Part shown: one piece after another, positions 1-8,063 of the stretch
Layout of the letters: each line of letters opens with the position of its first letter
Numbering within the stretch: the first letter of the stretch is position 1
Source of the DNA: Cryobacterium sp. BB307
GTDB lineage: Bacteria; Actinomycetota; Actinomycetes; Actinomycetales; Microbacteriaceae
DNA length: 64,000 nucleotides
Assembly: GCF_012274275.1 (NCBI RefSeq)
Contig: NZ_JAANZA010000001.1
Coordinates: forward strand, 1,240,001-1,304,000
Direction: 5' to 3'
Notes under the pieces: model-generated
Databases searched by the model: none
What the model saw: only the letters and a program-made list of their open reading frames with translations
Told to the model about the DNA's origin: nothing
Position numbers and translations under genes: made by a program

Positions 1-2
1 AC

Positions 3-1769
3 GCGATCCTCATGCCTGCGGTCGCGGGAATCCCGGTCCTGGTCGTGCTCGCGATCCCCGCTGTCACCGGATTGGACCGCACCGACCCAGTCGTGTTCGC
101 GCTCACCGCCGTGGCGTATCTGGTGCTGTTGCGCGCGGGGTCGCCGCTGCACCAACCGGGCCTGTCCCTGACCGTCGGTGCCCTCGCGGTCGCCACAGCG
201 CTCATCGCTCCGCTCGTGCTGCCGCCGGTGGCGCAGTCGGTGCAGACGAACGACCGGTTCGGCGGGCTGCTCGCCGGCGTCAACCCGGTGCTGAACCTTG
301 GTAGCGACCTCCGCCGTGAGCTCGAGCGCACACTGCTCACCTACACCACGAGCAGCGGCGACGGCCACTACCTGCGCCTCGTGAGCCTGCAGAATTTCAC
401 CGCAGAGACCTGGGCACCAGACGAGCCCACCTTCGACACCGCCAACGTCCCGCAGCGCATGGGGGACCCGCCCGGGCTGTCAGCGGACGTGCCGACCGGG
501 TCCGAGAGCGTCTTCGTCGACATCGCGAGCCTCGGCAGCCCGTGGCTGCCGGTGCCATACCCGACGACCGGCATCTCCGGGCTGCGCGGGGACTGGTTCT
601 GGGACTCCGATACCCTCACCCTCACGAGTCCTGACGACACCGCGCGCGGGGAGGACTACCGCGCCGAAATCCTGTCTGTGCAGCCCACTCCTACCCAGCT
701 GGTGACCGCGGGCGAAGCGGTGCCGGATGGGTTCGAGCGCTACACCGACCTGCCCGCCGACCTGCCGCCGGTGATCGGTGAGGTGGCGCGGTACATCGCA
801 TCCGATGCCGCGAGCAGCTACGAGAAGGCGATCGCCCTGCAGGAGTTCTTCCGCGACGGCGAGTTCACCTACTCTGAGGAGGCGCCGGTCGAGCAGGGCT
901 ACGACGGCAACGGGATGGACGTGATCGAGCGGTTCCTCGGCGTCAAGAGCGGTTATTGCGTGCACTTCTCCTCCGCGATGGCGGTCATGGCGCGCACCCT
1001 CGGCATCCCCGCTCGCGTCGCCGTCGGCATGCTGCCCGGCGAGACCACGGGTGAGCTCGAGGGCGGTCGCGAGGTCATTCGGGTCACCACGGCGGACCTG
1101 CACGCCTGGCCAGAGCTGTACTTTGACGGCATCGGCTGGATCCGGTTCGAACCGACCCCCGGCCGCGGCTTCGTGCCCACCTACGCCGACGAAGCGGCGC
1201 CCGGAGTGCCGCAAGCCCCGGCGCCGATCTCTCCGCAGCCGACGCCGACACCGACCGCCGCCCCCAGTCCGTCCGCGACCACCGCGCCGGGGGAGAGGCC
1301 GACAGACGACGAGGCGGACGGATCCGAATCCGGCACCGGATGGCTGTGGTTCAGCGGCGTCGTGCTCGGCGCAGTGCTGCTGCTGCTGATTCCCGCCATG
1401 ATCCGCGCCATCCAGCGCGCGGTTCGCCTCAGCAGGCTCGAGCGCGGGCAATCGCTCGCCGACACCGGCTGGCGCGAGGTGCTGCAGACGGCGAGGGATC
1501 TGGGCAAACCGGTGGCTGACACCGCTACACCGCGCGTCGCCGCGCGCTCGCTCGCCGGGTCGGTGCCGGTCCCCGCCCTCGCCGGGACGCTGTCCGCGAT
1601 CGAACGGGAAGCCTACGCACCGCCATCGAGCCTCGCCCCCGGGCAGCGCCGCGCCGATCAGGTGCGCGAGGTGCTCAATGGGCTGCATGCGAGCGCGAGC
1701 ATCCGGGCGAGGCTGCGCGCCCTGTTCGCGCCGCGCTCGATCTGGCAGCCGATCACTCGAACGCGATAA
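3..1769 (+). CDS. TgpA-like membrane transglutaminase, 5' partial
   Basis: Membrane-anchored transglutaminase-like protein (TgpA/DUF3488 type). The frame is open to the window edge, so the start and most N-terminal membrane helices are missing. Visible: a hydrophobic stretch over the first ~65 residues, an extracytoplasmic transglutaminase core with Cys in GYCVHFSS (codon 957-959), His in LHAWPE (1101-1103) and Asp in YFDGIGW (1125-1127), a Pro/Thr/Ala-rich linker near 1195-1320, one membrane helix near 1340-1400 and a cytoplasmic tail like DUF4129. In actinobacteria this family usually sits beside moxR and DUF58 genes, which would be upstream of the window. The substrate is unknown. The gene overlaps the convergent ABC ATPase gene by 17 bp. 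Confidence 0.85.
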   Translation, partial: AILMPAVAGIPVLVVLAIPAVTGLDRTDPVVFALTAVAYLVLLRAGSPLHQPGLSLTVGALAVATALIAPLVLPPVAQSVQTNDRFGGLLAGVNPVLNLGSDLRRELERTLLTYTTSSGDGHYLRLVSLQNFTAETWAPDEPTFDTANVPQRMGDPPGLSADVPTGSESVFVDIASLGSPWLPVPYPTTGISGLRGDWFWDSDTLTLTSPDDTARGEDYRAEILSVQPTPTQLVTAGEAVPDGFERYTDLPADLPPVIGEVARYIASDAASSYEKAIALQEFFRDGEFTYSEEAPVEQGYDGNGMDVIERFLGVKSGYCVHFSSAMAVMARTLGIPARVAVGMLPGETTGELEGGREVIRVTTADLHAWPELYFDGIGWIRFEPTPGRGFVPTYADEAAPGVPQAPAPISPQPTPTPTAAPSPSATTAPGERPTDDEADGSESGTGWLWFSGVVLGAVLLLLIPAMIRAIQRAVRLSRLERGQSLADTGWREVLQTARDLGKPVADTATPRVAARSLAGSVPVPALAGTLSAIEREAYAPPSSLAPGQRRADQVREVLNGLHASASIRARLRALFAPRSIWQPITRTR

Positions 1770-2514
1770 TCGGCCGCCGCGTCACCGGATGCGTGAGCAC
1801 TGTCGCCTCGACCCGGTAGACCTCACGAATCAGATCCGGCGTCAGCACCTCGGCCGGTGCGCCCTCGGCGACGACACGGCCGGCCGCGAGCGCGACAACG
1901 TGGTCGGCGTACCCGGCCGCGAGGCTCAGGTCGTGCAGTGCCGCGAACACCGTCGCGCCATCGTCGGCGAGGCTCCGCAGCAGAGCGAGGGTGTCGAGTT
2001 GCGCCCGGATGTCGAGGTGGTTGGTCGGCTCGTCCAATAACAGCAGGCGCGGCTCCTGGGCGAGCGCGCGAGCGAGTTGGACCCGCTGGCGTTCCCCGCC
2101 ACTCAGGGTCGAGTAGTCCCGCTCGGCGAATTCGGTCATGCCCACGGTGGCCAGCGATCGGTCGATGACATCGTCCTCGGGTGCGGCGGGAGCCAGAAGC
2201 GGGCGGTGCGGCGTCCGGCCGAGTTCCACGGCGGAGCGCACGTCGAGGCTGAACTCGGTCGTGACGTCCTGTTCGACGACGGCGAGCATCCTGGCCCGCG
2301 CTCGTCTGGGCATGCCCAGCAGGTCCTCGCCGTCGAAGCGTGCGCTTCCGCCGGCCGGCATCACCCCGGCGATGCCGCGCAAGAGCGTCGACTTGCCCGC
2401 GCCGTTGGGTCCGACGAGTGCGCTCACCGCGCCGGCGGGCAGGCTGAGGTCGACCGGGTGCACAATCGTCCGGTCCCGGATGGCGACGGTGAAGTCGCGC
2501 AGAGCGAGGCTCAC
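1753..2514 (-). CDS. FecE-type ABC transporter ATPase (candidate F420-0 importer)
   Basis: ATP-binding subunit (253 aa) of a FecCD/BtuCD-type importer. Walker A is GPNGAGKST, the signature is LSGGERQRVQLARALA, Walker B is LLLLDEPTNHLD, and the H-loop His is in ALHDLSL. The GTG start at 2514 overlaps the permease stop (GTGA), which fixes the start and implies translational coupling. Order is binding protein, permease, ATPase, one operon on the minus strand. By family this energises uptake of an iron chelate, cobalamin or heme. The partner binding protein looks like the family proposed to bind F420-0, so I favour that, as inference. Confidence 0.85.
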   Translation of the reverse strand: MSLALRDFTVAIRDRTIVHPVDLSLPAGAVSALVGPNGAGKSTLLRGIAGVMPAGGSARFDGEDLLGMPRRARARMLAVVEQDVTTEFSLDVRSAVELGRTPHRPLLAPAAPEDDVIDRSLATVGMTEFAERDYSTLSGGERQRVQLARALAQEPRLLLLDEPTNHLDIRAQLDTLALLRSLADDGATVFAALHDLSLAAGYADHVVALAAGRVVAEGAPAEVLTPDLIREVYRVEATVLTHPVTRRPIIAFE

Positions 2515-3530
2515 GTGCTGCTCCTCCGACGTGCCAGGAGCACCGCGAACACCGGTGCGCCGAGGATGGCCGTGACGATACCGACCGGCAGCTCGCGCGG
2601 GTCGAACACCGTGCGCGCGATGGTGTCGGCCCAGACCAGCACAATCGCACCGAGCAGGGCGACGAGCGGCAGCAGCACCCGGTGCCGCGCGGCCACCATG
2701 AGCCGCACCGCGTGGGGGAGCACAAGCCCGATGAACCCGATAGAGCCGCTCACTGACACCATGGCGCCGGTGAGCAGCGCGGTGAACACCAGCAGCACCC
2801 ACCGCGCGCCGGTTACGTTGATGCCGAGTGCCGCGGCCGCCGAGTCGCCGAACGCGAACCCGTCGAGCAGACGGCCGGCGAGCAGCACCGGGACGCCCAC
2901 GACGACCAGCGCGCCGACGGAGATGACGACTGCCTGCCAGTTCGCGCCGGCGAGCGAACCCAGCAGCCAGTTCAGGATCTCCCGGAACGAGTCGCCCTTC
3001 GCCGACCAGAAGATGACGAAGCTGGTGAGCGCGGCGGCGAGAGCCGACACGGCGACACCCGCGAGCACCGTGCGGGTCGGCGACAGCGGCCCGGCGGCGC
3101 TCGCTAGCAGCAGCGTCGCGACGAGCGCCGCGAGCGCGCCGCCGAAAGCGGCGATCGGGAGCAGCACCGAAACGCCGATTATGAGCACCGTGACGGCGCC
3201 GAGGGACGCGCCGGCGGAAAGGCCCAACAGGTACGGATCGGCGAGCGGGTTCCGGGTGATGGCCTGCATCACCGCCCCGCTGATGGCGAGCCCAGCGCCG
3301 ACCGCCGCCGCCGTGAGTACGCGCGGCAGCCGCAGCTCCCAGACGATGCCGTCGCGTAGCGGCGACAGCGTTGCCTCGCCGAAACCCAGGTGCGCCGCGA
3401 CGCTCGCGAGCACATCGGCGGGCCGGATGTCGGCCGCCCCCAGGCAGATGGCGGCGATGATCGTCGCCACCAGCACGGCGGCAAGCAGCGCACCCCAGCC
3501 CCAGCTCAGGAGACGGTTTCGGGCGCGCAT
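2511..3530 (-). CDS. FecCD-type ABC transporter permease
   Basis: Integral membrane permease of 339 aa with about nine or ten hydrophobic segments, the usual length for FecCD/BtuC subunits. The family sequence RNPLADPYLLGLSAGAS is present near the second helix, as is the GSIGFIGLVLPHAVRL coupling region that contacts the ATPase. It lies 3 bp downstream of the binding-protein gene and overlaps the ATPase start by 4 bp, so the three form one transcription unit. The substrate cannot be read from the permease itself; see the binding protein for the F420-0 suggestion. Confidence 0.88.
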   Translation of the reverse strand: MRARNRLLSWGWGALLAAVLVATIIAAICLGAADIRPADVLASVAAHLGFGEATLSPLRDGIVWELRLPRVLTAAAVGAGLAISGAVMQAITRNPLADPYLLGLSAGASLGAVTVLIIGVSVLLPIAAFGGALAALVATLLLASAAGPLSPTRTVLAGVAVSALAAALTSFVIFWSAKGDSFREILNWLLGSLAGANWQAVVISVGALVVVGVPVLLAGRLLDGFAFGDSAAAALGINVTGARWVLLVFTALLTGAMVSVSGSIGFIGLVLPHAVRLMVAARHRVLLPLVALLGAIVLVWADTIARTVFDPRELPVGIVTAILGAPVFAVLLARRRSST

Positions 3531-3533
3531 CCT

Positions 3534-4508
3534 TTACTCGAGCCCGAGCTTGTCGAGCTGCTCGAGGATGCTTCCGACCGCCTGCACGTTTCGCACCCCG
3601 GCCTCGCCCGCGGCGAACGGGACGATGATGAACCGGTCGTTCTGCACGGCATCGAGCGCCGCCGTCGCCGCGTTCGCCTTGAGGTAGTCGACCTTGGATG
3701 CTGCGGTGTTCCACGCCGCATCAACCAGCACGATCACGTCCGGGTTCGCCTCGATCACCGACTCCCAGCCGATCGACACCCAGGTGTCGTCAGCCTTCAC
3801 GATGTTTGTGAGCCCCGCCGCATCGAGCATCATCTCCGGCGCCCCGATGCCCGCGCCGACGTACGGGGTGTCCTTGCCGGAGGAGTACCACAGCGCGGTC
3901 AGCCCCGCCGTCGACGGTTCGAGCTGATCGAGGGCGTCGCGCTGCTCTGCGATGAGTTCGGTCGCGGCGGCCTCGGCACCGAAGACGACTCCGGCTTCCT
4001 CGAACTCGTCGAAGAGCACGTCGAAGGTCATTCGGGGCGGTTGGTAACCCTCGGCCTTGCACGCCGACGGCGGCACATAACTGCCGACGCCGAGCCCGGC
4101 CAGCACCGTGCGGTCACCGGCGGCGTCCGCGGTCAGGTTCGATTCCCAGCCGGCGAACACGAAATCCGGCTCGAGGTCGAGCACTGCTTCCTGGCTCGGG
4201 ACCCCGTCGCTGATGACCGGGATGTCCGCGGCCGTGGCCCGCCACCCGGCGGGCACCGGGCCATCCTGGAACGCCATGCCGAGGATGCGGCTGTGAAGCC
4301 CGAGGGCGAGCAGCAGTTCGGTCGTGGTCGACTTGATCGTGATAATGCGCTCAGGCGGCTCACCCACCTCGAACGTGAAGCCGCAGTTGTCGATCGTTTC
4401 GGGTGCTGCTGGTGCCGGCGCGACCGGCGTGACGGAACTCGAGCAACCGGCGAGGGCGAGGATGGCGAGGGCGCACAGTCCGGCGAACGGGCTGATAAGA
4501 CGGGGCAT
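3534..4508 (-). CDS. ABC substrate-binding lipoprotein (candidate F420-0 binding)
   Basis: Lipoprotein binding component, 324 aa from the ATG at 4508; an upstream in-frame extension to 4589 is unlikely because a lipoprotein signal (MPRLISPFAGLCALAILALAGC, quoted in part: LALAGC lipobox) begins at 4508. The mature protein has the two-lobed TroA/FepB-type fold: ERIITIKSTTTELLLALG in lobe one, long helix, then NPDVIVLVDAAW in lobe two. Features such as the DNCGF start, TIKSTTTEL and the YVPPSACK stretch resemble, from memory, the TIGR03868 family proposed to carry F420-0. No cofE gene is visible nearby. Siderophore or cobalamin uptake is the alternative. Confidence 0.8.
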   Translation of the reverse strand: MPRLISPFAGLCALAILALAGCSSSVTPVAPAPAAPETIDNCGFTFEVGEPPERIITIKSTTTELLLALGLHSRILGMAFQDGPVPAGWRATAADIPVISDGVPSQEAVLDLEPDFVFAGWESNLTADAAGDRTVLAGLGVGSYVPPSACKAEGYQPPRMTFDVLFDEFEEAGVVFGAEAAATELIAEQRDALDQLEPSTAGLTALWYSSGKDTPYVGAGIGAPEMMLDAAGLTNIVKADDTWVSIGWESVIEANPDVIVLVDAAWNTAASKVDYLKANAATAALDAVQNDRFIIVPFAAGEAGVRNVQAVGSILEQLDKLGLE

Positions 4509-4602
4509 GAGAGCCTCACGGAGTCGAAGGGAACGGCACAAGGATGGCGGCTCAAGCGTGCCGACCGAGGACCTGCCGCCCCAACTCACGGGGAAAACTC
4601 AC

Positions 4603-4620
4603 CGCACCAGATCCGGTGCG
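4603..4620. promoter_or_regulatory. 18-bp near-palindrome between divergent operons
   Basis: CGCACC at 4603-4608 and GGTGCG at 4615-4620 are perfect inverted arms around a 6-bp centre in which GA/TC also pair, leaving one mismatched pair. It lies between the divergent ABC cassette (start 4508) and the pyrimidine operon (start 4740). It could be a regulator operator or a small hairpin in the leader of the minus-strand transcript. No regulator gene is adjacent. Confidence 0.4.
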
Positions 4621-4652
4621 AGGGTCCGCTCCAAATCTAGCGAAGATTACCG

Positions 4653-4681
4653 TTCACAACGGCCGCATTCACCGGTAGGTT
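4653..4681 (+). promoter_or_regulatory. Sigma70-type promoter of the pyrimidine catabolic operon
   Basis: TTCACA at 4653-4658, a 17-bp spacer and TAGGTT at 4676-4681 make a good vegetative-type promoter. Transcription would start near 4688 and give a leader of about 50 nt before the TTG start at 4740. This is prediction from spacing and consensus only. Confidence 0.5.
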
Positions 4682-4739
4682 TGCGCCAACCACAAACTCG
4701 CGCACCCCCAACGGAGTGGGCAATCGAGCGGAGGAACAA

Positions 4740-5588
4740 TTGGCAGTCGTACGTGCGGCAATCACCCAGACCACCTGGACCGGCGATAAAGAGTCGATGC
4801 TCGACAAGCACGAGCAGTTCGCCCGGCAGGCAGCAGCAGAAGGTGCGAAGATCATCTGCTTCCAGGAGCTCTTCTACGGTCCGTACTTCGGGATCACCGA
4901 GGATCCGAAGTACTACGAGTACGCGGAGCCCGCGGATGGACCGGTCGTGCAGCGTTTCGCAGCGCTCGCGAAGGAGCTGGGGATGGTCATGGTGCTCCCA
5001 ATCTACGAGGAGGACCAGCCGGGCGTGTACTACAACACCGCCGTCGTCGTCGATTCAGACGGGACGATCCTCGGCAAGTACCGCAAGCACCACATCCCGC
5101 ACCTTGAGAAGTTCTGGGAGAAGTTCTACTTCCGTCCTGGCAACCTTGGCTACCCGGTCTTCAACACCTCGGTCGGTCCGATTGGTGTGTACATCTGCTA
5201 CGACCGTCACTTCCCCGAGGGCTGGCGCGAACTCGGCCTGAACGGCGCGCAGATCGTCTTCAACCCGAACGCGACGAAGCCCGGGCTCTCCAACCGGCTG
5301 TGGGAGATCGAACAGCCCGCCGCCGCAGCAGCCAACGGCTACTACGTGGCTGCTCCGAACCGCGTCGGCACCGAGGACAACGAGTACGGGGACCTCGCGG
5401 TCACCTTCTACGGCTCGAGCCAGTTCGTCGACCCGCAGGGCAACCTGGTGGGCGAGTACGGCAGCAACGAGAACGAAGAGGTCGTCATCCGCGACCTCGA
5501 CCTCGACATGATCCGCCAGGTGCGCAACAACTGGCAGTTCTACCGCGACCGTCGCCCGGAGTCCTATCAGTCGATTCCGAAGCCGTAA
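4740..5588 (+). CDS. N-carbamoyl-beta-alanine amidohydrolase (nitrilase family)
   Basis: Nitrilase-superfamily amidase, 282 aa. It would hydrolyse N-carbamoyl-beta-alanine (or an N-carbamoyl amino acid) to beta-alanine, CO2 and ammonia, the last ring-cleavage step of reductive pyrimidine breakdown. The Glu-Lys-Cys triad is visible: Glu43 in CFQELF, Lys116 in KYRKHHIPH, Cys153 in YICYDRHFPEGWR. I chose TTG at 4740 because GGAGG at 4730-4734 sits five bases before it; a GTG at 4716 has no such site. First gene of the operon, 16 bp before dihydropyrimidinase. Whether the substrate is the beta-alanine derivative or a D-amino acid derivative cannot be settled from sequence. Confidence 0.87.
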   Translation: MAVVRAAITQTTWTGDKESMLDKHEQFARQAAAEGAKIICFQELFYGPYFGITEDPKYYEYAEPADGPVVQRFAALAKELGMVMVLPIYEEDQPGVYYNTAVVVDSDGTILGKYRKHHIPHLEKFWEKFYFRPGNLGYPVFNTSVGPIGVYICYDRHFPEGWRELGLNGAQIVFNPNATKPGLSNRLWEIEQPAAAAANGYYVAAPNRVGTEDNEYGDLAVTFYGSSQFVDPQGNLVGEYGSNENEEVVIRDLDLDMIRQVRNNWQFYRDRRPESYQSIPKP

Positions 5589-5604
5589 CGGGAGGCGATC
5601 ACAC

Positions 5605-7023
5605 TTGAAGACCCTCATCAAGAACGGAACAGTCGTCAACGCCACCGGCACCGCGGTCGCCGACGTGCTCATCGACGGCGAAACGATCGCCGCGGTGCTC
5701 GAGCCGGGGTCGAGGCTGCTCGGCTTCGACATCGAAGGCAACGTCGACACGGTGATCGACGCGGCCGGCAAGTACGTGATCCCCGGCGGCATCGACGCGC
5801 ACACCCACATGGAGATGCCATTCGGCGGCACGTTCGCGAGCGACACCTTCGAAACCGGGACCAGGGCGGCGGCGCACGGCGGGACAACCAGCATCGTCGA
5901 CTTCATCGTGCAGTACCCGGATCAGAACATCATCGACCAGTACAACGCGTGGCACGAGAAGGCCGGCGGGAACTGTGCGATCGACTACGGGTTCCACCAG
6001 ATCCTGTCTGATGTGCAGGAGTCGTCCCTCACCGCGATGGACGAGCTCATCGACGAGGGAGTGACCAGCTTCAAGCTGTTCATGGCCTACAAGGGCGTGT
6101 TCCTCTCGGACGACGGGCAGATCCTGCGCGCGTTCCAGAAGGGCGCCCAGAACGGCGCGATGATGATGATGCACGCCGAGAACGGCGCCGTCATCGACGT
6201 GCTCGTGCGGCAGGCGATCGAGGCGGGCAACACTTCGCCGTACTACCACGGGCTCACCAGGCCATGGCAGGCGGAGGAAGAGGCGACGCACCGCGCCATC
6301 ATGATCGCCGACCTCACCGGCGCACCGCTGTACGTGGTGCACGTCTCCGCGAAGCAGGCGGTCGAGCAGATCGCGGCAGCACGCGATCGTGGTCTCAACG
6401 TCTTCGGCGAGACCTGCCCGCAATACCTGTACCTGTCGCTCGAGGAGCAGCTCGGCGCGCCAGGGTTCGAGGGTGCCAAGTGGGTGTGCTCGACGCCGCT
6501 GCGATCCCGCGAGGAGGGCCACCAGAACCACATGTGGCATAGCCTGCGCACCAATGACCTGCAGATGGTCTCCACCGACCACTGCCCGTTCTGCATGAAG
6601 GACCAGAAGGAGATGGGCAAGGGAGACTTCTCCAAGATCCCGAACGGCATCGGCGGGGTCGAGCACCGCATGGACCTGATGTACCAGGGAGTGGTCGACG
6701 GGCAGATCTCGCTGGCCCGCTGGGTCGAGCTGACCTCCACGACGCCCGCCCGGATGTTCGGAATGTACGGCAAGAAGGGCGTCATCCAGCCCGGAGCCGA
6801 CGCTGACGTCGTAATCTACGACCCGAACGGGCACACCTCCATCGGCCTGGGCAAGACCCACCACATGAACATGGACTACTCCGCCTATGAGGGCTTCGAG
6901 ATCGACGGCCACGTCGACACGGTGCTCTCCCGCGGCCGGGTGATCGTCGACGGCGACGAGTACCTCGGGCGCAAGGGCGACGGGCAGTACATCAAGCGTG
7001 GCCTGACCCAGTACCTGAGCTGA
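5605..7023 (+). CDS. hydA: Dihydropyrimidinase / D-hydantoinase
   Basis: Cyclic amidohydrolase of 472 aa that opens dihydrouracil, dihydrothymine or 5-substituted hydantoin rings to N-carbamoyl amino acids. The metal ligands of the binuclear zinc site are all visible: His66 and His68 in DAHTHMEM, carbamylated Lys157 in SFKLFMAYKG, His190 in MMHAEN, His246 in YVVHVSAK and Asp325 in VSTDHCPF. The TTG start is preceded by GGGAGG at 5590-5595. Directly follows the carbamoyl-amidase gene, and the order supports successive steps of one pathway. Length and motifs are those of a complete enzyme. Confidence 0.93.
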   Translation: MKTLIKNGTVVNATGTAVADVLIDGETIAAVLEPGSRLLGFDIEGNVDTVIDAAGKYVIPGGIDAHTHMEMPFGGTFASDTFETGTRAAAHGGTTSIVDFIVQYPDQNIIDQYNAWHEKAGGNCAIDYGFHQILSDVQESSLTAMDELIDEGVTSFKLFMAYKGVFLSDDGQILRAFQKGAQNGAMMMMHAENGAVIDVLVRQAIEAGNTSPYYHGLTRPWQAEEEATHRAIMIADLTGAPLYVVHVSAKQAVEQIAAARDRGLNVFGETCPQYLYLSLEEQLGAPGFEGAKWVCSTPLRSREEGHQNHMWHSLRTNDLQMVSTDHCPFCMKDQKEMGKGDFSKIPNGIGGVEHRMDLMYQGVVDGQISLARWVELTSTTPARMFGMYGKKGVIQPGADADVVIYDPNGHTSIGLGKTHHMNMDYSAYEGFEIDGHVDTVLSRGRVIVDGDEYLGRKGDGQYIKRGLTQYLS

Positions 7024-7031
7024 GGCGCGCC

Positions 7032-8060
7032 ATGGACTTCGGAGCTGTACTCCAGACCAACCCGCCCGCGGCGCGAACCGTGCACCTTGCGAAACTCGCG
7101 GAACAGTACGGGTTCAGCCACGTGTGGACGTTCGACTCGCACCTGCTGTGGCAGGAGCCGTACGTCATCTACAGCAAGATCCTCGACGAGACGCACCGGG
7201 TGATCGTCGGCCCGATGGTCACCAACCCGGCCACGCGCGACTGGACGGTCACCGCATCCATCTTCGCGACACTCAATGAGATGTACGGCAACCGCACCAT
7301 CTGCGGCATCGGCCGCGGCGACTCCGCCGTGCGCGTCACAAACGGCGCGCCGACGACGCTGAAGACGCTGCGCGAAGCGGTGCACGTCATCCGCGAGCTC
7401 GCGAACAGCCGGAGCGTCGAGTACAACGACGCCCATCTGCAGTTCCCATGGAGTCGCAGCTCCAGGCTGGACGTCTGGGTGGCAGCCTACGGTCCGCTCG
7501 CGCTGAAGCTTGCAGGTGAGGTCGGCGACGGCTTCATACTGCAGCTTGCCGACGTCGATATCGCCAAGTGGATGATCAAGGCCGTGCGGGACGCCGCAGA
7601 GGCGGCCGGGCGTGATCCGCTGAGCGTGAAGTTCTGCGTCGCGGCGCCGATGTACATCGGTGACGACTGGGAGCACATGCGGGACCAGACCCGCTGGTTC
7701 GGTGGGATGGTCGGAAACCACGTCGCCGACATCGTGGCCAAGTACGGCACAGAAGGGGAAGGCTCACACGTCGTCCCGCAGGCGCTGACCGACTACATCA
7801 AGGGTCGCGAGGAGTACGACTACAACGAGCACGGGCGTGCGGGGAACGTGCACACGCAGTTCGTGCCGGACGAGATCGTCGACCGCTTCTGCCTGCTCGG
7901 GACGGCCGCCGACCACATCGCGAAGCTCGAGGAGCTGAAGGCGATCGGCGTCGACCAGTTCGCCGGCTACCTGCAGCACGACAACAAGGAGGAGACGCTC
8001 CGCGTTTACGGGGAGACCGTGATCCCCGCACTTACCGACCCGATCATCGCGAAGGGCTAG
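7032..8060 (+). CDS. LLM-class flavin/F420-dependent oxidoreductase in pyrimidine operon
   Basis: Luciferase-like monooxygenase superfamily protein of 342 aa, a TIM barrel with N-terminal MDFGAVLQTNPPAARTV, GIGRGDSAVRV and the glycine-rich VWVAAYGPLALKLAGEVGDG cofactor region. It resembles the TIGR03842 (CPS_4043) group of putative F420-dependent reductases. It starts 8 bp after dihydropyrimidinase and is inside the operon. No classical dihydropyrimidine dehydrogenase is present, so this enzyme may catalyse the missing reduction of uracil/thymine, or another flavin- or F420-linked step on the imported substrate. That role is inference; only the family and context are seen. Confidence 0.8.
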   Translation: MDFGAVLQTNPPAARTVHLAKLAEQYGFSHVWTFDSHLLWQEPYVIYSKILDETHRVIVGPMVTNPATRDWTVTASIFATLNEMYGNRTICGIGRGDSAVRVTNGAPTTLKTLREAVHVIRELANSRSVEYNDAHLQFPWSRSSRLDVWVAAYGPLALKLAGEVGDGFILQLADVDIAKWMIKAVRDAAEAAGRDPLSVKFCVAAPMYIGDDWEHMRDQTRWFGGMVGNHVADIVAKYGTEGEGSHVVPQALTDYIKGREEYDYNEHGRAGNVHTQFVPDEIVDRFCLLGTAADHIAKLEELKAIGVDQFAGYLQHDNKEETLRVYGETVIPALTDPIIAKG

Positions 8061-8063
8061 ACA

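Noticed and set aside
480-1688. Long open frame (402 codons) antisense to the TgpA-like gene
   Set aside because: Arg/Gly/Ala/His-rich translation with no domain; a shadow of high-GC third-position bias in the real gene.
2077-4640. Two long plus-strand frames opposite the ABC cassette
   Set aside because: Composition is Ser/Pro/Arg-rich with no recognisable fold, and the minus-strand frames carry intact ABC motifs.
4509-4680. Possible cobalamin riboswitch upstream of the FecCD cassette
   Set aside because: Read on the minus strand, I could not find the B12 box or the conserved core; only a short hairpin is present.
7032-8060. Assigning this gene as RutA pyrimidine oxygenase
   Set aside because: No rutB-F partners, and the operon carries the reductive-path enzymes dihydropyrimidinase and carbamoyl-amidase instead.
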